Shown here piece after piece: positions 43,147-53,005 of a stretch of DNA of 64,000 bases. Numbering within the stretch: position 1 is the stretch's first letter; each line of letters opens with the position of its first letter. The stretch is from Psychrobacter sp. JCM 18900 (lineage in GTDB: Bacteria > Pseudomonadota > Gammaproteobacteria > Pseudomonadales > Moraxellaceae): contig NZ_CAJHBL010000002.1 of the NCBI RefSeq assembly GCF_904846625.1, forward strand, positions 496,001-560,000, in the 5' to 3' direction. Made by a program: the position numbers and the translations under genes. Under the pieces are notes generated by a model. It saw only the letters and a program-made list of their open reading frames with translations, had not been told where the DNA came from and did no database searches.

Positions 43147-44139
43147 ATGAGTGATACCAAAAACAACTTAACCCATGAGCAATTTATTACCACTGCTATC
43201 GAGGCCATTAACACAGAGATATCTGCGTTAGCACTACTAACAGAGCAGATTGATGACAGATTTGCACAAGCATGTGACATCATTCTGACTTGTAAGGGTC
43301 GAGTAGTGGTTACGGGCATGGGTAAGTCAGGGCTAATTGGACGCAAAATTGCAGCGACCTTTGCCTCAACTGGTACGCCTGCTTTTTTTATGCATCCTGG
43401 TGAAGCAGGGCATGGTGATTTGGGGATGCTTGTGAAAGGCGATGTGCTGCTTGCTATTTCAAACTCAGGTGAGTCAGATGAAATTAAGATGCTACTGCCA
43501 GTTGTTAAGCATCTAAATATCCCTCTCATCAGTATCAGTCGTGATAAGCGCGGTATGCTACCGCGAGCAGCTGATATTGTATTGACACTCGGTCAATCGC
43601 AAGAGGCTTGTCCACTTAATCTAGCGCCTACCTCCAGTACGACGGCTACTTTAGCGCTTGGAGATGCATTGGCGGTTGCTTTAGTACATGCCCGTAATTT
43701 CACTTCTGAAGATTTTGCATTATCGCATCCTGCTGGTGCCCTGGGTCGTCAGCTATTAACGCGTGTTGAAGATTTGATGCATACCAACTCAGAAGACTTG
43801 CCTTTGATTCATCAGCAGGCCCCATTGCAACAAGCTTTATTTACCATGTCTGCTGGGCGATTGGGCATGACCGTAGTGACTGATGATAACAATAAGGTCG
43901 TCGGTGTGTTCACAGATGGTGACTTACGCCGAGGGTTAGAAAAAGGCATCGATCTACAAACGCCAATGCATGAAGTAATGGTCAGCAATCCACGCCATAT
44001 CAGTAAAACCATGCGTGCGTCAGATGCGCTGAGTGTTATGAATGAAAGTGGTATTAGCCAGTTATTGATTATTGATGATGAAGATCGTTTAGAAGCTATT
44101 ATTACCGTGCATGATTTGCTGCAAGCTGGGGTCAAATAA
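43147..44139 (+). CDS. kdsD: Arabinose-5-phosphate isomerase
   Basis: A 330-residue KpsF/GutQ-type isomerase converting ribulose 5-phosphate to arabinose 5-phosphate, the first step to Kdo. It has an N-terminal SIS domain (GKSGLIGRKIAATFASTGTPAFF, GEAGHGDLGML) and two C-terminal CBS domains (about residues 205-265 and 275-330). The length is standard. It heads a five-gene group for Kdo and LPS transport with kdsC 77 bases downstream. Confidence 0.96.
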   Translation: MSDTKNNLTHEQFITTAIEAINTEISALALLTEQIDDRFAQACDIILTCKGRVVVTGMGKSGLIGRKIAATFASTGTPAFFMHPGEAGHGDLGMLVKGDVLLAISNSGESDEIKMLLPVVKHLNIPLISISRDKRGMLPRAADIVLTLGQSQEACPLNLAPTSSTTATLALGDALAVALVHARNFTSEDFALSHPAGALGRQLLTRVEDLMHTNSEDLPLIHQQAPLQQALFTMSAGRLGMTVVTDDNNKVVGVFTDGDLRRGLEKGIDLQTPMHEVMVSNPRHISKTMRASDALSVMNESGISQLLIIDDEDRLEAIITVHDLLQAGVK

Positions 44140-44216
44140 GGTTTGTGAGTTGCCGTTGAAATAGTTAAGCTATATAGAATAATGCTTCGAAAATAAATAT
44201 TAAAAAGAGACAAATA

Positions 44217-44783
44217 ATGCAGGACTTGATACAGAAAGCCGGACAAGTAAAACTATTGGTCATGGATGTTGATGGTATTTTATCCAATGGTCAAATTATC
44301 TATGATGCCAATGGTGTTGAGACCAAAGCGTTCTCCGTACAGGATGGTGTGGGTGTTAAGTCTCTAGCGCGCTACGGTATTTTGACAGCCATTATTACCG
44401 GCCGTAGTAGTGCGATGGTGAATAAGCGAGCAGCAGAAATGGGCGTCGACCATGTGGTGCAAGGCCGTGATGATAAGCTCATTGCACTAAACGAGCTGCT
44501 ATCGTCTCTAGATCCTGCCCTGAATATCACTGCTGCCGACTGTGCCTATATGGGCGATGATTTACCAGACATTAAAGCGATGCAAACAGTAGGGTTTGCG
44601 GCCACCGTACCTAACGCGCATGCTGAAGTCATCAAGCGCAGTGACATGGTAACGACTCGTGCTGGCGGTACTGGTGCAGTACGTGAGATATGTGATCTTA
44701 TTTTAAAAGGTCATGGACATTATCAAGACTTTATCGCGCATTACACGCTTGATGAGGCGCAAACTCAGGATAAACAGTCGTGA
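44217..44783 (+). CDS. kdsC: 3-Deoxy-manno-octulosonate-8-phosphatase
   Basis: A 188-residue haloacid-dehalogenase-type phosphatase releasing phosphate from Kdo 8-phosphate. The catalytic DVDG (VMDVDGILSNG) is near residue 18, IITGRSS in the middle, and GDDLPD near residue 118. The compact form lacks a cap and works as a tetramer. It overlaps the lptC start by four bases, indicating coupled translation. Confidence 0.96.
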   Translation: MQDLIQKAGQVKLLVMDVDGILSNGQIIYDANGVETKAFSVQDGVGVKSLARYGILTAIITGRSSAMVNKRAAEMGVDHVVQGRDDKLIALNELLSSLDPALNITAADCAYMGDDLPDIKAMQTVGFAATVPNAHAEVIKRSDMVTTRAGGTGAVREICDLILKGHGHYQDFIAHYTLDEAQTQDKQS

Positions 44784-45364
44784 ATACACGTGTCTTAATT
44801 GTATTAGCCTTAATTATTGCTGGTATCGCGGGTTGGTTTTTTCAGCAGCAAGGCGACGTAACGCCGCCAGTCAATATTGAAACGACAGATGTCGATTATG
44901 AAGCTACCGATATCAAAGCTGTACAGACTAATGAACAAGGTGAAACCGAATACGAGCTTACTGCTGAGTCTTTGACGCATAATCCTGAGACCAATCAGGA
45001 TGAAATGTCAGGCATTACCATGAATTGGGAACCATCTGCAGAGCAACGTTATCGTATTCAAGCGGGCAGTGCAGCCATCAGTCAACAGACAGGGGAGCTT
45101 AGTTTATCAGGTGGATTTACACTGGTTAGCGAAGGCAATAAGAGTACCCCCGATATCGAACCAATAAAAGTAACTGGTAGTACGCTAAAGGGCAATACGA
45201 AATCAGGCAAGGTATACAGTGACGCGCCTGTGAAAATCGAACAAGGCATGAATCGATTTGAAGCCTCTAGTATGACTGCCAATCTTGAGACGGGAGAGTA
45301 TGAATTTGGCCAAGTTGCTGTTGCCTTTTCTCCATCTGAACGCCAAGATAAAGCATTGTTTTAA
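44780..45364 (+). CDS. lptC: LPS export protein LptC
   Basis: A 194-residue bitopic protein of the inner membrane: a helix at residues 4-22 followed by a periplasmic beta-jellyroll with TDVDYEATDIKAVQTNEQGETEYELTA typical of LptC. It receives LPS from LptB2FG and passes it to LptA. The start is GTG, overlapping the kdsC stop (GTGA). lptA and lptB follow. Confidence 0.93.
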   Translation: MNTRVLIVLALIIAGIAGWFFQQQGDVTPPVNIETTDVDYEATDIKAVQTNEQGETEYELTAESLTHNPETNQDEMSGITMNWEPSAEQRYRIQAGSAAISQQTGELSLSGGFTLVSEGNKSTPDIEPIKVTGSTLKGNTKSGKVYSDAPVKIEQGMNRFEASSMTANLETGEYEFGQVAVAFSPSERQDKALF

Positions 45365-45453
45365 TCAAAGTACTTCTTATTTACTGTGTTAAAAAATAGC
45401 AGCTAGCATAAAGTTTGCAAATCCTACCACCTATTATGAAATGAGTTATTTAT

Positions 45454-46011
45454 ATGAAACTTAAATTTTTGCCTACTTTACGCGCATCATCACTCTGCTT
45501 GCACAAATTGCGCGCACTGCCAATGGTAATGTTATTGGCGCTACCGCTATATAGTCATGCATTGCCATCAGACTCTAATCAGCAGATTAAATTGCTAGCA
45601 GATAAAGCCACTTATAGTGAGCGTACTGGCGTGACCAGTTATGCAGGTAATGTCATTATTACTCAAGGTACGTTTAAGATGACGGCCGATAACATCACGG
45701 TCAATCTTTCTCAGCAGCGCAGCATTAACTCAGCGGTAGCAACTGGCCGTCCAGCGACTATGCAGCAAGTAGTCACACAAGAGAAAGGCTTGGCAAAAGG
45801 GCAGGCTAATAAAATTGACTACAACGCAGTGTCTGGGATTATTACACTAACTGGTAATGCAAAACTGGTTCAGAATGGTGCAAGCTTTGCTGGTAATGTT
45901 ATCCGTTATAGCCTAAAAGCAGGTGATGTTGAAGCAACTGCTGGTGGCAATCAGCGCGTTGAATTGGTATTCCCGCCTAATAACGGTACAAACCAAAGTG
46001 GCGTACGTTAA
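45454..46011 (+). CDS. lptA: LPS transport periplasmic protein LptA
   Basis: A 185-residue periplasmic protein with a cleavable signal peptide (to about A36, ending SHALP). The OstA/LptA fold is seen in LLADKATYSERTGVTSYAGNVIITQGTFKMTADNITV, with a repeated strand pattern. It bridges LptC and LptD in LPS export. It lies 89 bases after lptC and 74 bases before lptB. Confidence 0.94.
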   Translation: MKLKFLPTLRASSLCLHKLRALPMVMLLALPLYSHALPSDSNQQIKLLADKATYSERTGVTSYAGNVIITQGTFKMTADNITVNLSQQRSINSAVATGRPATMQQVVTQEKGLAKGQANKIDYNAVSGIITLTGNAKLVQNGASFAGNVIRYSLKAGDVEATAGGNQRVELVFPPNNGTNQSGVR

Positions 46012-46085
46012 TCCAAATAAACAGGCTATGAGTAAATAAGTCTGCCTTTAGCAATGCTTAAATTTTGTGAAAGTAAGAGTAAGTT

Positions 46086-46865
46086 ATGAGCGATGATAAA
46101 AATCTAGACCTATCGGCATCAAACACCAATACGGCGCCTGTCGCTCGATTGACTATGCAAAATCTAGGCAAACGCTATGGTAAACGTTGGGTAGTCAAAG
46201 ACGTTTCATTTTCTGTCGAACAGGGTCAAGTCGTCGGATTGTTGGGGCCTAATGGTGCTGGTAAAACGACTAGCTTCTATATGGTGGTGGGACTGGTCAA
46301 TATGGATAAAGGCCGCGTTACATTAGGTAAAATGGATTTATCTAAATACGCAATGCACGAGCGTGCGCGTGCGGGTATCGGCTATCTACCGCAAGAGGCA
46401 TCAATCTTTCGTAAATTATCTATCGAAGATAATATCTTAGCTATCCTGCAGACTCGCACAGAATTAAATAAAGCTGAACAACAGCAAGAACTTGAAAAGT
46501 TGATTGGCGAGTTTCATTTAGAACATGTGCGCAAGTCTCAGGGTATGAGCGTGTCAGGCGGTGAGCGTCGTCGCTGTGAGATTGCGCGAGCATTGGCTGC
46601 TGATCCTAAGTTTATCTTATTGGATGAACCTTTTGCAGGGGTAGATCCTATCTCTGTTGGCGATATTAAAGATGTTATTTTGACGCTTAAAAATCGCGGT
46701 ATTGGCGTTTTAATCACCGATCATAATGTTCGAGATACACTGGCTATTTGCGAAAAGGCTTATATTGTATCAGAAGGCGCTATCATTGCAGAAGGCACTT
46801 CAGCTGAAGTGTTAGAAAATGATTTAGTGAAATCTGTTTATCTAGGTAAAGACTTCCAAGTATAA
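46086..46865 (+). CDS. lptB: LPS export ABC transporter ATPase LptB
   Basis: A 259-residue ABC ATPase that drives LPS extraction. The Walker A motif is [10 protein letters not shown], the signature [15 protein letters not shown], and Walker [14 protein letters not shown]. It begins with a Ser/Asn/Asp-rich 20-residue extension. In many gammaproteobacteria rpoN follows lptB; here no rpoN is present and radA comes after a 393-base gap. Confidence 0.96.
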   Translation: MSDDKNLDLSASNTNTAPVARLTMQNLGKRYGKRWVVKDVSFSVEQGQVVGLLGPNGAGKTTSFYMVVGLVNMDKGRVTLGKMDLSKYAMHERARAGIGYLPQEASIFRKLSIEDNILAILQTRTELNKAEQQQELEKLIGEFHLEHVRKSQGMSVSGGERRRCEIARALAADPKFILLDEPFAGVDPISVGDIKDVILTLKNRGIGVLITDHNVRDTLAICEKAYIVSEGAIIAEGTSAEVLENDLVKSVYLGKDFQV

Positions 46866-47258
46866 GTTAGAACGTTAAGTTGCTTATCTCATACTCTATT
46901 TTATATAGTGCGCTTAAAACAAAAAGGTGCCGTTAAAGTAGAGTTATGCTGGTATGGATTTTCCTTACTTTCTATGCATTCTGCTTTCCAAATGCTGCGT
47001 AAAATTTATACCAACAGTTTTGTATTTTCTGATTAACTAATAGATCTGGTTAACACTATTCTATATAGAGCCTGTAAGCCAGTTACTATTTATATCTACA
47101 ATTAATATCTCTACAATTAACATCATCCTCTTTCAAGTACAGCTTGCAAAACCAATGGCTGACTTATCATAACAAATATTTTTGAATCAGCGCTTATAAA
47201 GCGTGACATTATTACCTTCATTATTCTCGATTGATCCTCTGAATAAGGCTTATAAGCT
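46866..47258. other. Spacer between lptB and radA
   Basis: A 393-base AT-rich gap. I see no gene, no convincing terminator and no repeat in it. Confidence 0.3.
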
Positions 47259-48695
47259 ATGGCAAAAAATAAAAGCAGCTATGTCTGTCAGCATTGCGGT
47301 GCGCATTTTGGTAAATGGGCTGGGCAGTGTACGGATTGCGGGGAATGGAATAGCTTGGTCGAAGCCCCAAATGTCAGCATGCCACATCATAATAAGAGTA
47401 CCGCGAAGCCTAATAACGCACGAGCTGCTACTCGTGGTACCAGTGCGCCAGCTGGTAACTACTCTGGTACTCACAGTGCTGTCATGCCGCTTAATGCAGT
47501 AAGTGTGACGCTCGACACGCGCCTACCAACCGGTATCAGTGAGTTTGATCGCGTACTCGGCGGTGGGTTAGTAGCGGGTTCCGTAGTGTTAATCGGTGGT
47601 GATCCAGGTATTGGTAAATCAACTATCTTGCTGCAAACGGCGACCAATATGGCACGGGCGGATTCACTAGCAGGTAGTGCATTATACGTGACGGGTGAAG
47701 AGTCACTTGCACAGGTGGCCATGCGAGCCAAACGTTTAGACTTGCCTGCTGATAGACTGCGTGTACTGGCCGAAACTAACGTAGAAACCATTTGTGCTGC
47801 ATTAACGCAAGAGCAGCCAGCCATCGCTATTATTGATTCTATTCAGACAATTTATACGGACGCTATCAACTCTGCACCAGGTGGTGTCAGTCAGATTAGA
47901 GAGTCTGCAGCGATTTTGACTCGCTATGCTAAGCAAACAGGGACAGCGCTATTTTTAGTAGGACATGTGACCAAAGAAGGTACGCTAGCGGGTCCGCGAG
48001 TATTAGAGCATATGGTTGATACCGTACTTTATTTCGAAGGCCAGTCTGACTCGCGTTTTCGTATGATTCGTGCGGTCAAGAATCGCTTTGGTGCGGTTAA
48101 TGAGTTGGGTATCTTTGGTATGACCGATATGGGGCTCAAAGAAGTCGCTAATCCATCAGCGATATTTTTGAGTCGTTATGACAAACCTGTTGCTGGATCT
48201 GTAGTAATGGTCAGCCGTGAAGGTACAAGGCCGTTACTAGTAGAAGTGCAGGCCTTGGTCGATGATTCACAGGGCTCGCCTAGAAGGATGGCATTGGGTC
48301 TAGATTTCCAACGTTTATCCATGCTACTAGCAGTGATGCATCGTCACGGCGGGATACATACCAGTGGACAAGATGTCTATGTCAATGTCGTTGGTGGCGT
48401 TAAAGTCATAGAAACAGGATCTGATTTGGCCGTACTGTTGGCTTGTGCTTCAAGTATTAAAGAGAGAGCGTTACCATCTTCATTAGCCGTATTCGGAGAA
48501 GTGGGTCTGTCAGGCGAGATACGCCCAGTACCTAATGGACAAGAGCGCCTAAAGGAAGCGATGAAACATGGGTTTAAGCATGCCATCATTCCAAAGGCCA
48601 ATGCACCTGCTAAGAATGCGCCTCAGTTTAAAGGTATCAATGTGATTGCTGTTGAGCGTCTGGATGATGCTATTGAAAGCGCATTTGAGTTATAA
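47259..48695 (+). CDS. radA: DNA repair protein RadA
   Basis: A 478-residue ATPase that promotes branch migration in recombination. An N-terminal four-cysteine zinc finger (CQHCGAHFGKWAGQCTDCGEW), Walker A GGDPGIGKST, the RadA-specific KNRFG motif, and the C-terminal Lon-like domain (GEVGLSGEIRPV) are present. A low-complexity stretch at about residues 40-75 separates the finger and core. It is transcribed alone. Confidence 0.96.
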   Translation: MAKNKSSYVCQHCGAHFGKWAGQCTDCGEWNSLVEAPNVSMPHHNKSTAKPNNARAATRGTSAPAGNYSGTHSAVMPLNAVSVTLDTRLPTGISEFDRVLGGGLVAGSVVLIGGDPGIGKSTILLQTATNMARADSLAGSALYVTGEESLAQVAMRAKRLDLPADRLRVLAETNVETICAALTQEQPAIAIIDSIQTIYTDAINSAPGGVSQIRESAAILTRYAKQTGTALFLVGHVTKEGTLAGPRVLEHMVDTVLYFEGQSDSRFRMIRAVKNRFGAVNELGIFGMTDMGLKEVANPSAIFLSRYDKPVAGSVVMVSREGTRPLLVEVQALVDDSQGSPRRMALGLDFQRLSMLLAVMHRHGGIHTSGQDVYVNVVGGVKVIETGSDLAVLLACASSIKERALPSSLAVFGEVGLSGEIRPVPNGQERLKEAMKHGFKHAIIPKANAPAKNAPQFKGINVIAVERLDDAIESAFEL

Positions 48696-48728
48696 GGTAT
48701 ACAGAATTAATAGTACTTCGTTTTGAGT

Positions 48729-48800
48729 AGCTTAGTCGCTACTATTAGCTTAGTCGCTACTATTAGCTTAGTCGCTACTATTAGCTTAGTCGCTACTATT
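48729..48800. repeat. Four perfect 18-base tandem repeats
   Basis: The unit AGCTTAGTCGCTACTATT is present four times without spacers (48729, 48747, 48765, 48783), followed by a partial fifth (AGCCTAG). It lies 33 bases after radA and just before a terminator. No coding frame covers it. Such arrays arise by slippage and may vary between strains. Confidence 0.9.
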
Positions 48801-48826
48801 AGCCTAGAGAGATAAATATAAACCAT

Positions 48827-48863
48827 AAAAAAAGCCTAATTAATGATTAGTTAGGCTTTTTTT
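48827..48863. terminator. Bidirectional terminator between radA and the RlpA-like gene
   Basis: The inverted repeat AAAAAAAGCCTAA/TTAGGCTTTTTTT, 13 bases with an 11-base loop, carries T-runs on both strands between two convergent genes. Confidence 0.85.
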
Positions 48864-48911
48864 GTTATATGGGCTAGCAATATTATTGGTCTCTAAAGCC
48901 GATACTTAAAA

Positions 48912-49526
48912 TTAAGGTCCTGCAACGCGCTCAATAGCAACGTTACCCACGCCTTTACTCGTAATACCAAGTTTTTTGGCAGCACCATAAGATAAATCTA
49001 AAACACGGTTACCATGGAATGGTCCGCGATCGTTCACTTTTACCACGACACTTTTGCCATTGGTCTTGTTAGTGACTTTGACATAGCAGTTCAATGGTAA
49101 TGAGCGATGCGCTGCAGTTAAACCGTTCATGTCGAAAGTTTCGCCACTGGCAGTCTTGCGACCATGAAACTTACGGCCATACCAAGAAGCAAGACCAGTC
49201 TGCTTAAATTTGCTGACAGAGTTAGAGGCAACAGCTGTTAGGCGCTCTAGTACATCTTCATCATTGGTGACTTGTGTCGTATCATTGGCTAACAATGAGC
49301 TGCTAAGTGCCAATGAAGTCGGCTGACGGGCTGATTTTACCAAGCTTGATGCACCATCATGTTGACGGCTTAATTCACCAAGTACACGGTCGATGTGGGA
49401 GGCGTTATCTTGCGAAATCATAGCAAGTGTGGTCTTTGCTTCTACAGCATTTGCATTGGTAGCGACTGCAGAGCCAGCAAATAACATTGCTGACATTGTA
49501 AGTAAACCAGATAAACGCTTGTTCAT
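48912..49526 (-). CDS. RlpA-like double-psi beta-barrel protein
   Basis: A 204-residue exported protein with a signal peptide ending near A27 (ATNANA). The C-terminal 95 residues are the RlpA-type double-psi beta-barrel: GLASWYGRKFHGRKTASGETFDMNGLTAAHRSLP, and VNDRGPFHGNRVLDLSYGAAKKLG. RlpA proteins are septal lytic transglycosylases or bind septal peptidoglycan. There is no lipobox and no SPOR domain, so septal targeting must occur otherwise, if at all. The linker 30-105 is variable. Confidence 0.88.
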   Translation of the reverse strand: MNKRLSGLLTMSAMLFAGSAVATNANAVEAKTTLAMISQDNASHIDRVLGELSRQHDGASSLVKSARQPTSLALSSSLLANDTTQVTNDEDVLERLTAVASNSVSKFKQTGLASWYGRKFHGRKTASGETFDMNGLTAAHRSLPLNCYVKVTNKTNGKSVVVKVNDRGPFHGNRVLDLSYGAAKKLGITSKGVGNVAIERVAGP

Positions 49527-50362
49527 AAATACCTCTATAACTTATACATCAAAACCTAACTCTAAATATTTTAGATTGAGCATGGCATTAATCTCTTATT
49601 TTCATATTGATTAATGAATAGCTCTTATAGGTATTAATATATGGTAATTTTTCATTTCATTATCATCAGTGTTCAGCAGAAATAGAGCTAAAGTGACTAA
49701 CGATACGCTCAAATGATAGTTAGCGATAAGCATTGAATACAAAGTCCAAAATCAGGACTAAGTGACAATGTCACTATATGTCGTATTTACATGATGTGCG
49801 ATATACAAACTTCTTTAGAATGCTACTTTAATAAAAGGTTTAGAGGATATCGCGTATTGCTTTGTTATCAAACCGTTAATTAAGTAGTGTATTTGAAAGT
49901 CTGGAATCTACAAGATGCTAACTATACGGCTACGCTACAACCTAAATATATTTAAATGCAAAGTTTATTAGTAGCTATGTACGGGTTATGTATCAGAGTA
50001 CAGTAAAACGAGGTTAACGCAATTTTTTGTAAAAAACAAGGAATAAAATCTTTCTGAACTTATAGGTGGTTAACTTATATTGGAAATTATGCCTGTTTAC
50101 TATTAAAAATAAGAGGCGCTAAAACGAACAATTATTTCAGATTTGTAACTATTATTGTTATCTATACGAACATAAATTATATGAAAACCATTAAAATAAA
50201 AAAGCCATAGCGCTAAGGATAAAACTCTTCTTCGCGCCATGGCTGCTCATTGTCTTTTATCAAATTATTAGTAGTACAAAACAATTTATCTTAATGGTAC
50301 TACCATAATTATTACAACGACTTACTTTAAAGTTGGTTTGTATAAAAAGTACCTGATACAAA
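49527..50362. other. 836-base gene-free region
   Basis: An unusually long AT-rich spacer between RlpA-like and RodA genes, both on the minus strand. It has no trusted gene. It contains a perfect palindrome AGTGACA-A-TGTCACT (49761-49775), next to AGTCC-AAAATC-AGGACT near 49743-49758, and a terminator for rodA near 50197-50244. Confidence 0.5.
50197..50244 (-). terminator. Terminator after rodA
   Basis: On the minus strand an 11-base stem (AGCCATGGCGC/GCGCTATGGCT, one wobble pair) with a 20-base loop is followed by a T-run, about 120 bases after rodA. Confidence 0.6.
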
Positions 50363-51505
50363 TTAGCCGGATTTATGTGTATGAATAGACATGAGCAAGC
50401 CAAATCCTGCCATCAGAGTCACGATAGCCGTACCCCCATAACTAATAAATGGTAGTGGAACACCTACGACAGGCAAAATGCCGCCAACCATGCCGACATT
50501 GACGAATATATAAACAAAGAAAGACATGGCGATAGCACCAGCCAACAATCTACTATAAACATCAGGATGAGTGAAAGCGATATATAAGGCACGTGATAAA
50601 AGGCAGAAATAAATGAACATCAGTAGCATCACACCGAGCAAACCAAACTCTTCGGAGAAGGCAGCAATAATAAAGTCAGTATGGCCTTCTGGTAGGAAAT
50701 GTAGGTGTGATTGCGTGCCTTCTAAATAGCCTTTTCCAGTGAGGCCACCAGAACCAATGGCTGTCTTCGATTGAATGATGTTCCATCCAGCGCCTTGTAC
50801 ATCTGCTTCAGGATTAAGGAGTGTCAATACCCGCGTACGCTGATAGTCATGGAGCAAAAAGTTCCAAGCAAAAGCAATAAACGGCACAGCCAAAATTACA
50901 GCAGCAGAAATCAATCGCCATGAAAGGCCCGCTAAGAAAAGCACAAATATGCCACTAGCAGCGACCAGTAGTGACGTACCAAGATCAGGCTCTTTAGCAA
51001 TTAATAGCACCGGTACAATGATCAATGCTAAGGTAATAGCAATGCTAGACGCTGACGGTGGCAAATCACGCTTAGATAAAAACCAAGCACACATCATTGG
51101 CATGCCCAGCTTCATGAACTCTGAAGGCTGCACACTACCGAACCCAGGCAAATTGATCCAGCGCTGAGCACCCATACGTACTTCACCGATAATATCTACC
51201 AGCACTAATAATATAAGCCCTAAGACATAAAATATAGGCGTAAAAGTACGATAGAGACTAGGCGGTATCTGCGCCATGGTAAACATCACAGCGAATGCCA
51301 CACCGTAACTGACCATTTGGCGAATAACCATACCAATATCTTGGCTGGCGGCGCTGTATAGAATCGTCAGACCAATACAACAAACCGTCAATAACAGTAA
51401 AGTTAACCATGGGTCGATATGAATGCGTTGCCATAGTGTCGGTGCATGACCTTGACCCAAATGATGGCTTTGACGTGAAAAACGATATTGCAGGTTAGAA
51501 GACAT
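50363..51505 (-). CDS. rodA: Peptidoglycan glycosyltransferase RodA
   Basis: A 380-residue SEDS protein with about ten membrane helices. Family signatures include GSVQPSEFMKLGMPM and FTFLPEGHTDFI-like FLPEGHTDFIIAAFSEEFG, and GGILPVVGVPLPFISYGGTA near the C-terminus. It polymerises peptidoglycan in side-wall growth with a class B penicillin-binding protein, which is not encoded here. It stands alone on the minus strand. Confidence 0.95.
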   Translation of the reverse strand: MSSNLQYRFSRQSHHLGQGHAPTLWQRIHIDPWLTLLLLTVCCIGLTILYSAASQDIGMVIRQMVSYGVAFAVMFTMAQIPPSLYRTFTPIFYVLGLILLVLVDIIGEVRMGAQRWINLPGFGSVQPSEFMKLGMPMMCAWFLSKRDLPPSASSIAITLALIIVPVLLIAKEPDLGTSLLVAASGIFVLFLAGLSWRLISAAVILAVPFIAFAWNFLLHDYQRTRVLTLLNPEADVQGAGWNIIQSKTAIGSGGLTGKGYLEGTQSHLHFLPEGHTDFIIAAFSEEFGLLGVMLLMFIYFCLLSRALYIAFTHPDVYSRLLAGAIAMSFFVYIFVNVGMVGGILPVVGVPLPFISYGGTAIVTLMAGFGLLMSIHTHKSG

Positions 51506-51789
51506 AGGCAGAATTTGGCTAACAATTGGTGTAGGAGGGAAGTACTAACTAAATTAACTCATTATAAATAATGATGATAAACGTACTAAAAAGTACCGAC
51601 TTTAATAAAAGTATGCGAGCACGCGATGGCTATATCATTCACAAATAATAATAAAGTCACTCAATTATAAAAGTTGTAAGGATAAGTGTTAATTATCAAT
51701 ATTGGACTTTAAATTAGAAGCGATAGTTTAGCCTGCTTGTTGAAAATTTGATAGTATCGATAAAACGTTTTTAGCGGTAGTTTCTTGCA

Positions 51790-52737
51790 ATGATAAAATC
51801 AAAAATCCATGCGTATAGGCAAATTTGCCAACCTATTATTACTCTTATCCTATGTGCTGGCAGTGTCAGTGCTCATGCCGTTATTATCAGTGACGATAGT
51901 GAACGCCGTATTCAAATACGTCAAAGTAGCAGTACAAGCAATAACAATAATGCGTATATAACACCTTCTACTAACAGCTCAAGTCAGCGTCCTGGTGTCA
52001 CCATGTTGAGTGGGGCGAATACATCAAGTGGCGACAGTATTCAAAACTTGATTGTACAAAAACAGCGTGATTTCGAGATTGATGCTAGGTTGTCCATTGA
52101 AGAAAACAAACGTGTGAATGTAGTGAGACGCGGTACTACTTATAGTACAGCAAACAACACCTATAATGGTGCTTATAACGATTCTATGAATATGGACTTT
52201 AACGCATGGTTAAATAGCAATAGCTATCGTGCCAGACAAGTAGCAGAGTATGAGCGTTATCTTAGCGCACGAGTTGGATCACAGAATGTACCGCCATTGT
52301 CTCAACTGCTGACGACTGCCCGTAGTTGGAGTAAATGCGGGTATGAGCCGTATCAACTGCCGCCTCAAGAGCTATGGTCTAACATTGTACCAACATTGCG
52401 CCTTTATAGTGAGTTGAAAAACCAAGGTGTTTTACCACTCAGCAGTGAGATACGTTCGGTATATCGTAACCCAGGTTTGAATGACTGTGCAGGCGGGGCA
52501 GACGGTAGTAAGCATATGAATGCAAGTGCTATGGATATCTGGGTACCTGAGTACGAAGACAATTTATGGCGCTTGAGTACCATGCATGATGGCTTATGTC
52601 AGTTTTGGCAGTATCAAGGACAGCCTTATAACTTTGGCTTAGGATTATATGCGACAGGGGCTATTCATTTAGATACTGATGGTTATCGTAAGTGGGGGTT
52701 CAATCACGCTAGTAGTTCTTCTTCTTGCCGTTATTAA
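51790..52737 (+). CDS. Periplasmic M15-type D-Ala-D-Ala peptidase-like protein
   Basis: A 315-residue exported protein with a signal peptide to about A30 (SVSAHA). After a serine/asparagine-rich section comes a metallopeptidase M15 domain: SEIRSVYRNPGLNDCAGGADGSKHMNASAMDIWVPE holds the first zinc ligands (H and D), and AIHLDTDGYRKWG a later one. These enzymes cut peptidoglycan peptides; this one may be a wall hydrolase. No clear ribosome-binding site is visible. It stands divergent from rodA, a plausible functional link. Confidence 0.82.
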   Translation: MIKSKIHAYRQICQPIITLILCAGSVSAHAVIISDDSERRIQIRQSSSTSNNNNAYITPSTNSSSQRPGVTMLSGANTSSGDSIQNLIVQKQRDFEIDARLSIEENKRVNVVRRGTTYSTANNTYNGAYNDSMNMDFNAWLNSNSYRARQVAEYERYLSARVGSQNVPPLSQLLTTARSWSKCGYEPYQLPPQELWSNIVPTLRLYSELKNQGVLPLSSEIRSVYRNPGLNDCAGGADGSKHMNASAMDIWVPEYEDNLWRLSTMHDGLCQFWQYQGQPYNFGLGLYATGAIHLDTDGYRKWGFNHASSSSSCRY

Positions 52738-53005
52738 TTGACTTGTCAAGAATCGAAAGTTCGAATAAATATAAAGTTAGCCGAGATAACACTAGATATA
52801 TATTCATTTTTATATATACTGTTCCGGTGTTTACTAAAAATAATAATATTGTAATTATTTGGTAGGATTCATAGGTTAGACGCATGAGTTCATTAAAAAT
52901 TTGTTTGGTATTTGAAAACTATGCTTTAATAATATGTCTTATCAATCGCCTTTATATTTTCATGGCTTATAAAGAAAACCACCAAATTTACTTTAAGCGA
53001 AAACT

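Noticed and set aside
42978-43529. A 183-residue open frame on the minus strand opposite the kdsD start
   Set aside because: It is antisense to a certain gene, has no ribosome-binding site and no recognisable motif.
43812-44246. A 144-residue minus-strand frame across the end of kdsD
   Set aside because: It is a mirror of the kdsD coding pattern and has no independent support.
48729-48800. Possible CRISPR array
   Set aside because: The repeats are directly adjacent with no spacers and no cas genes are present.
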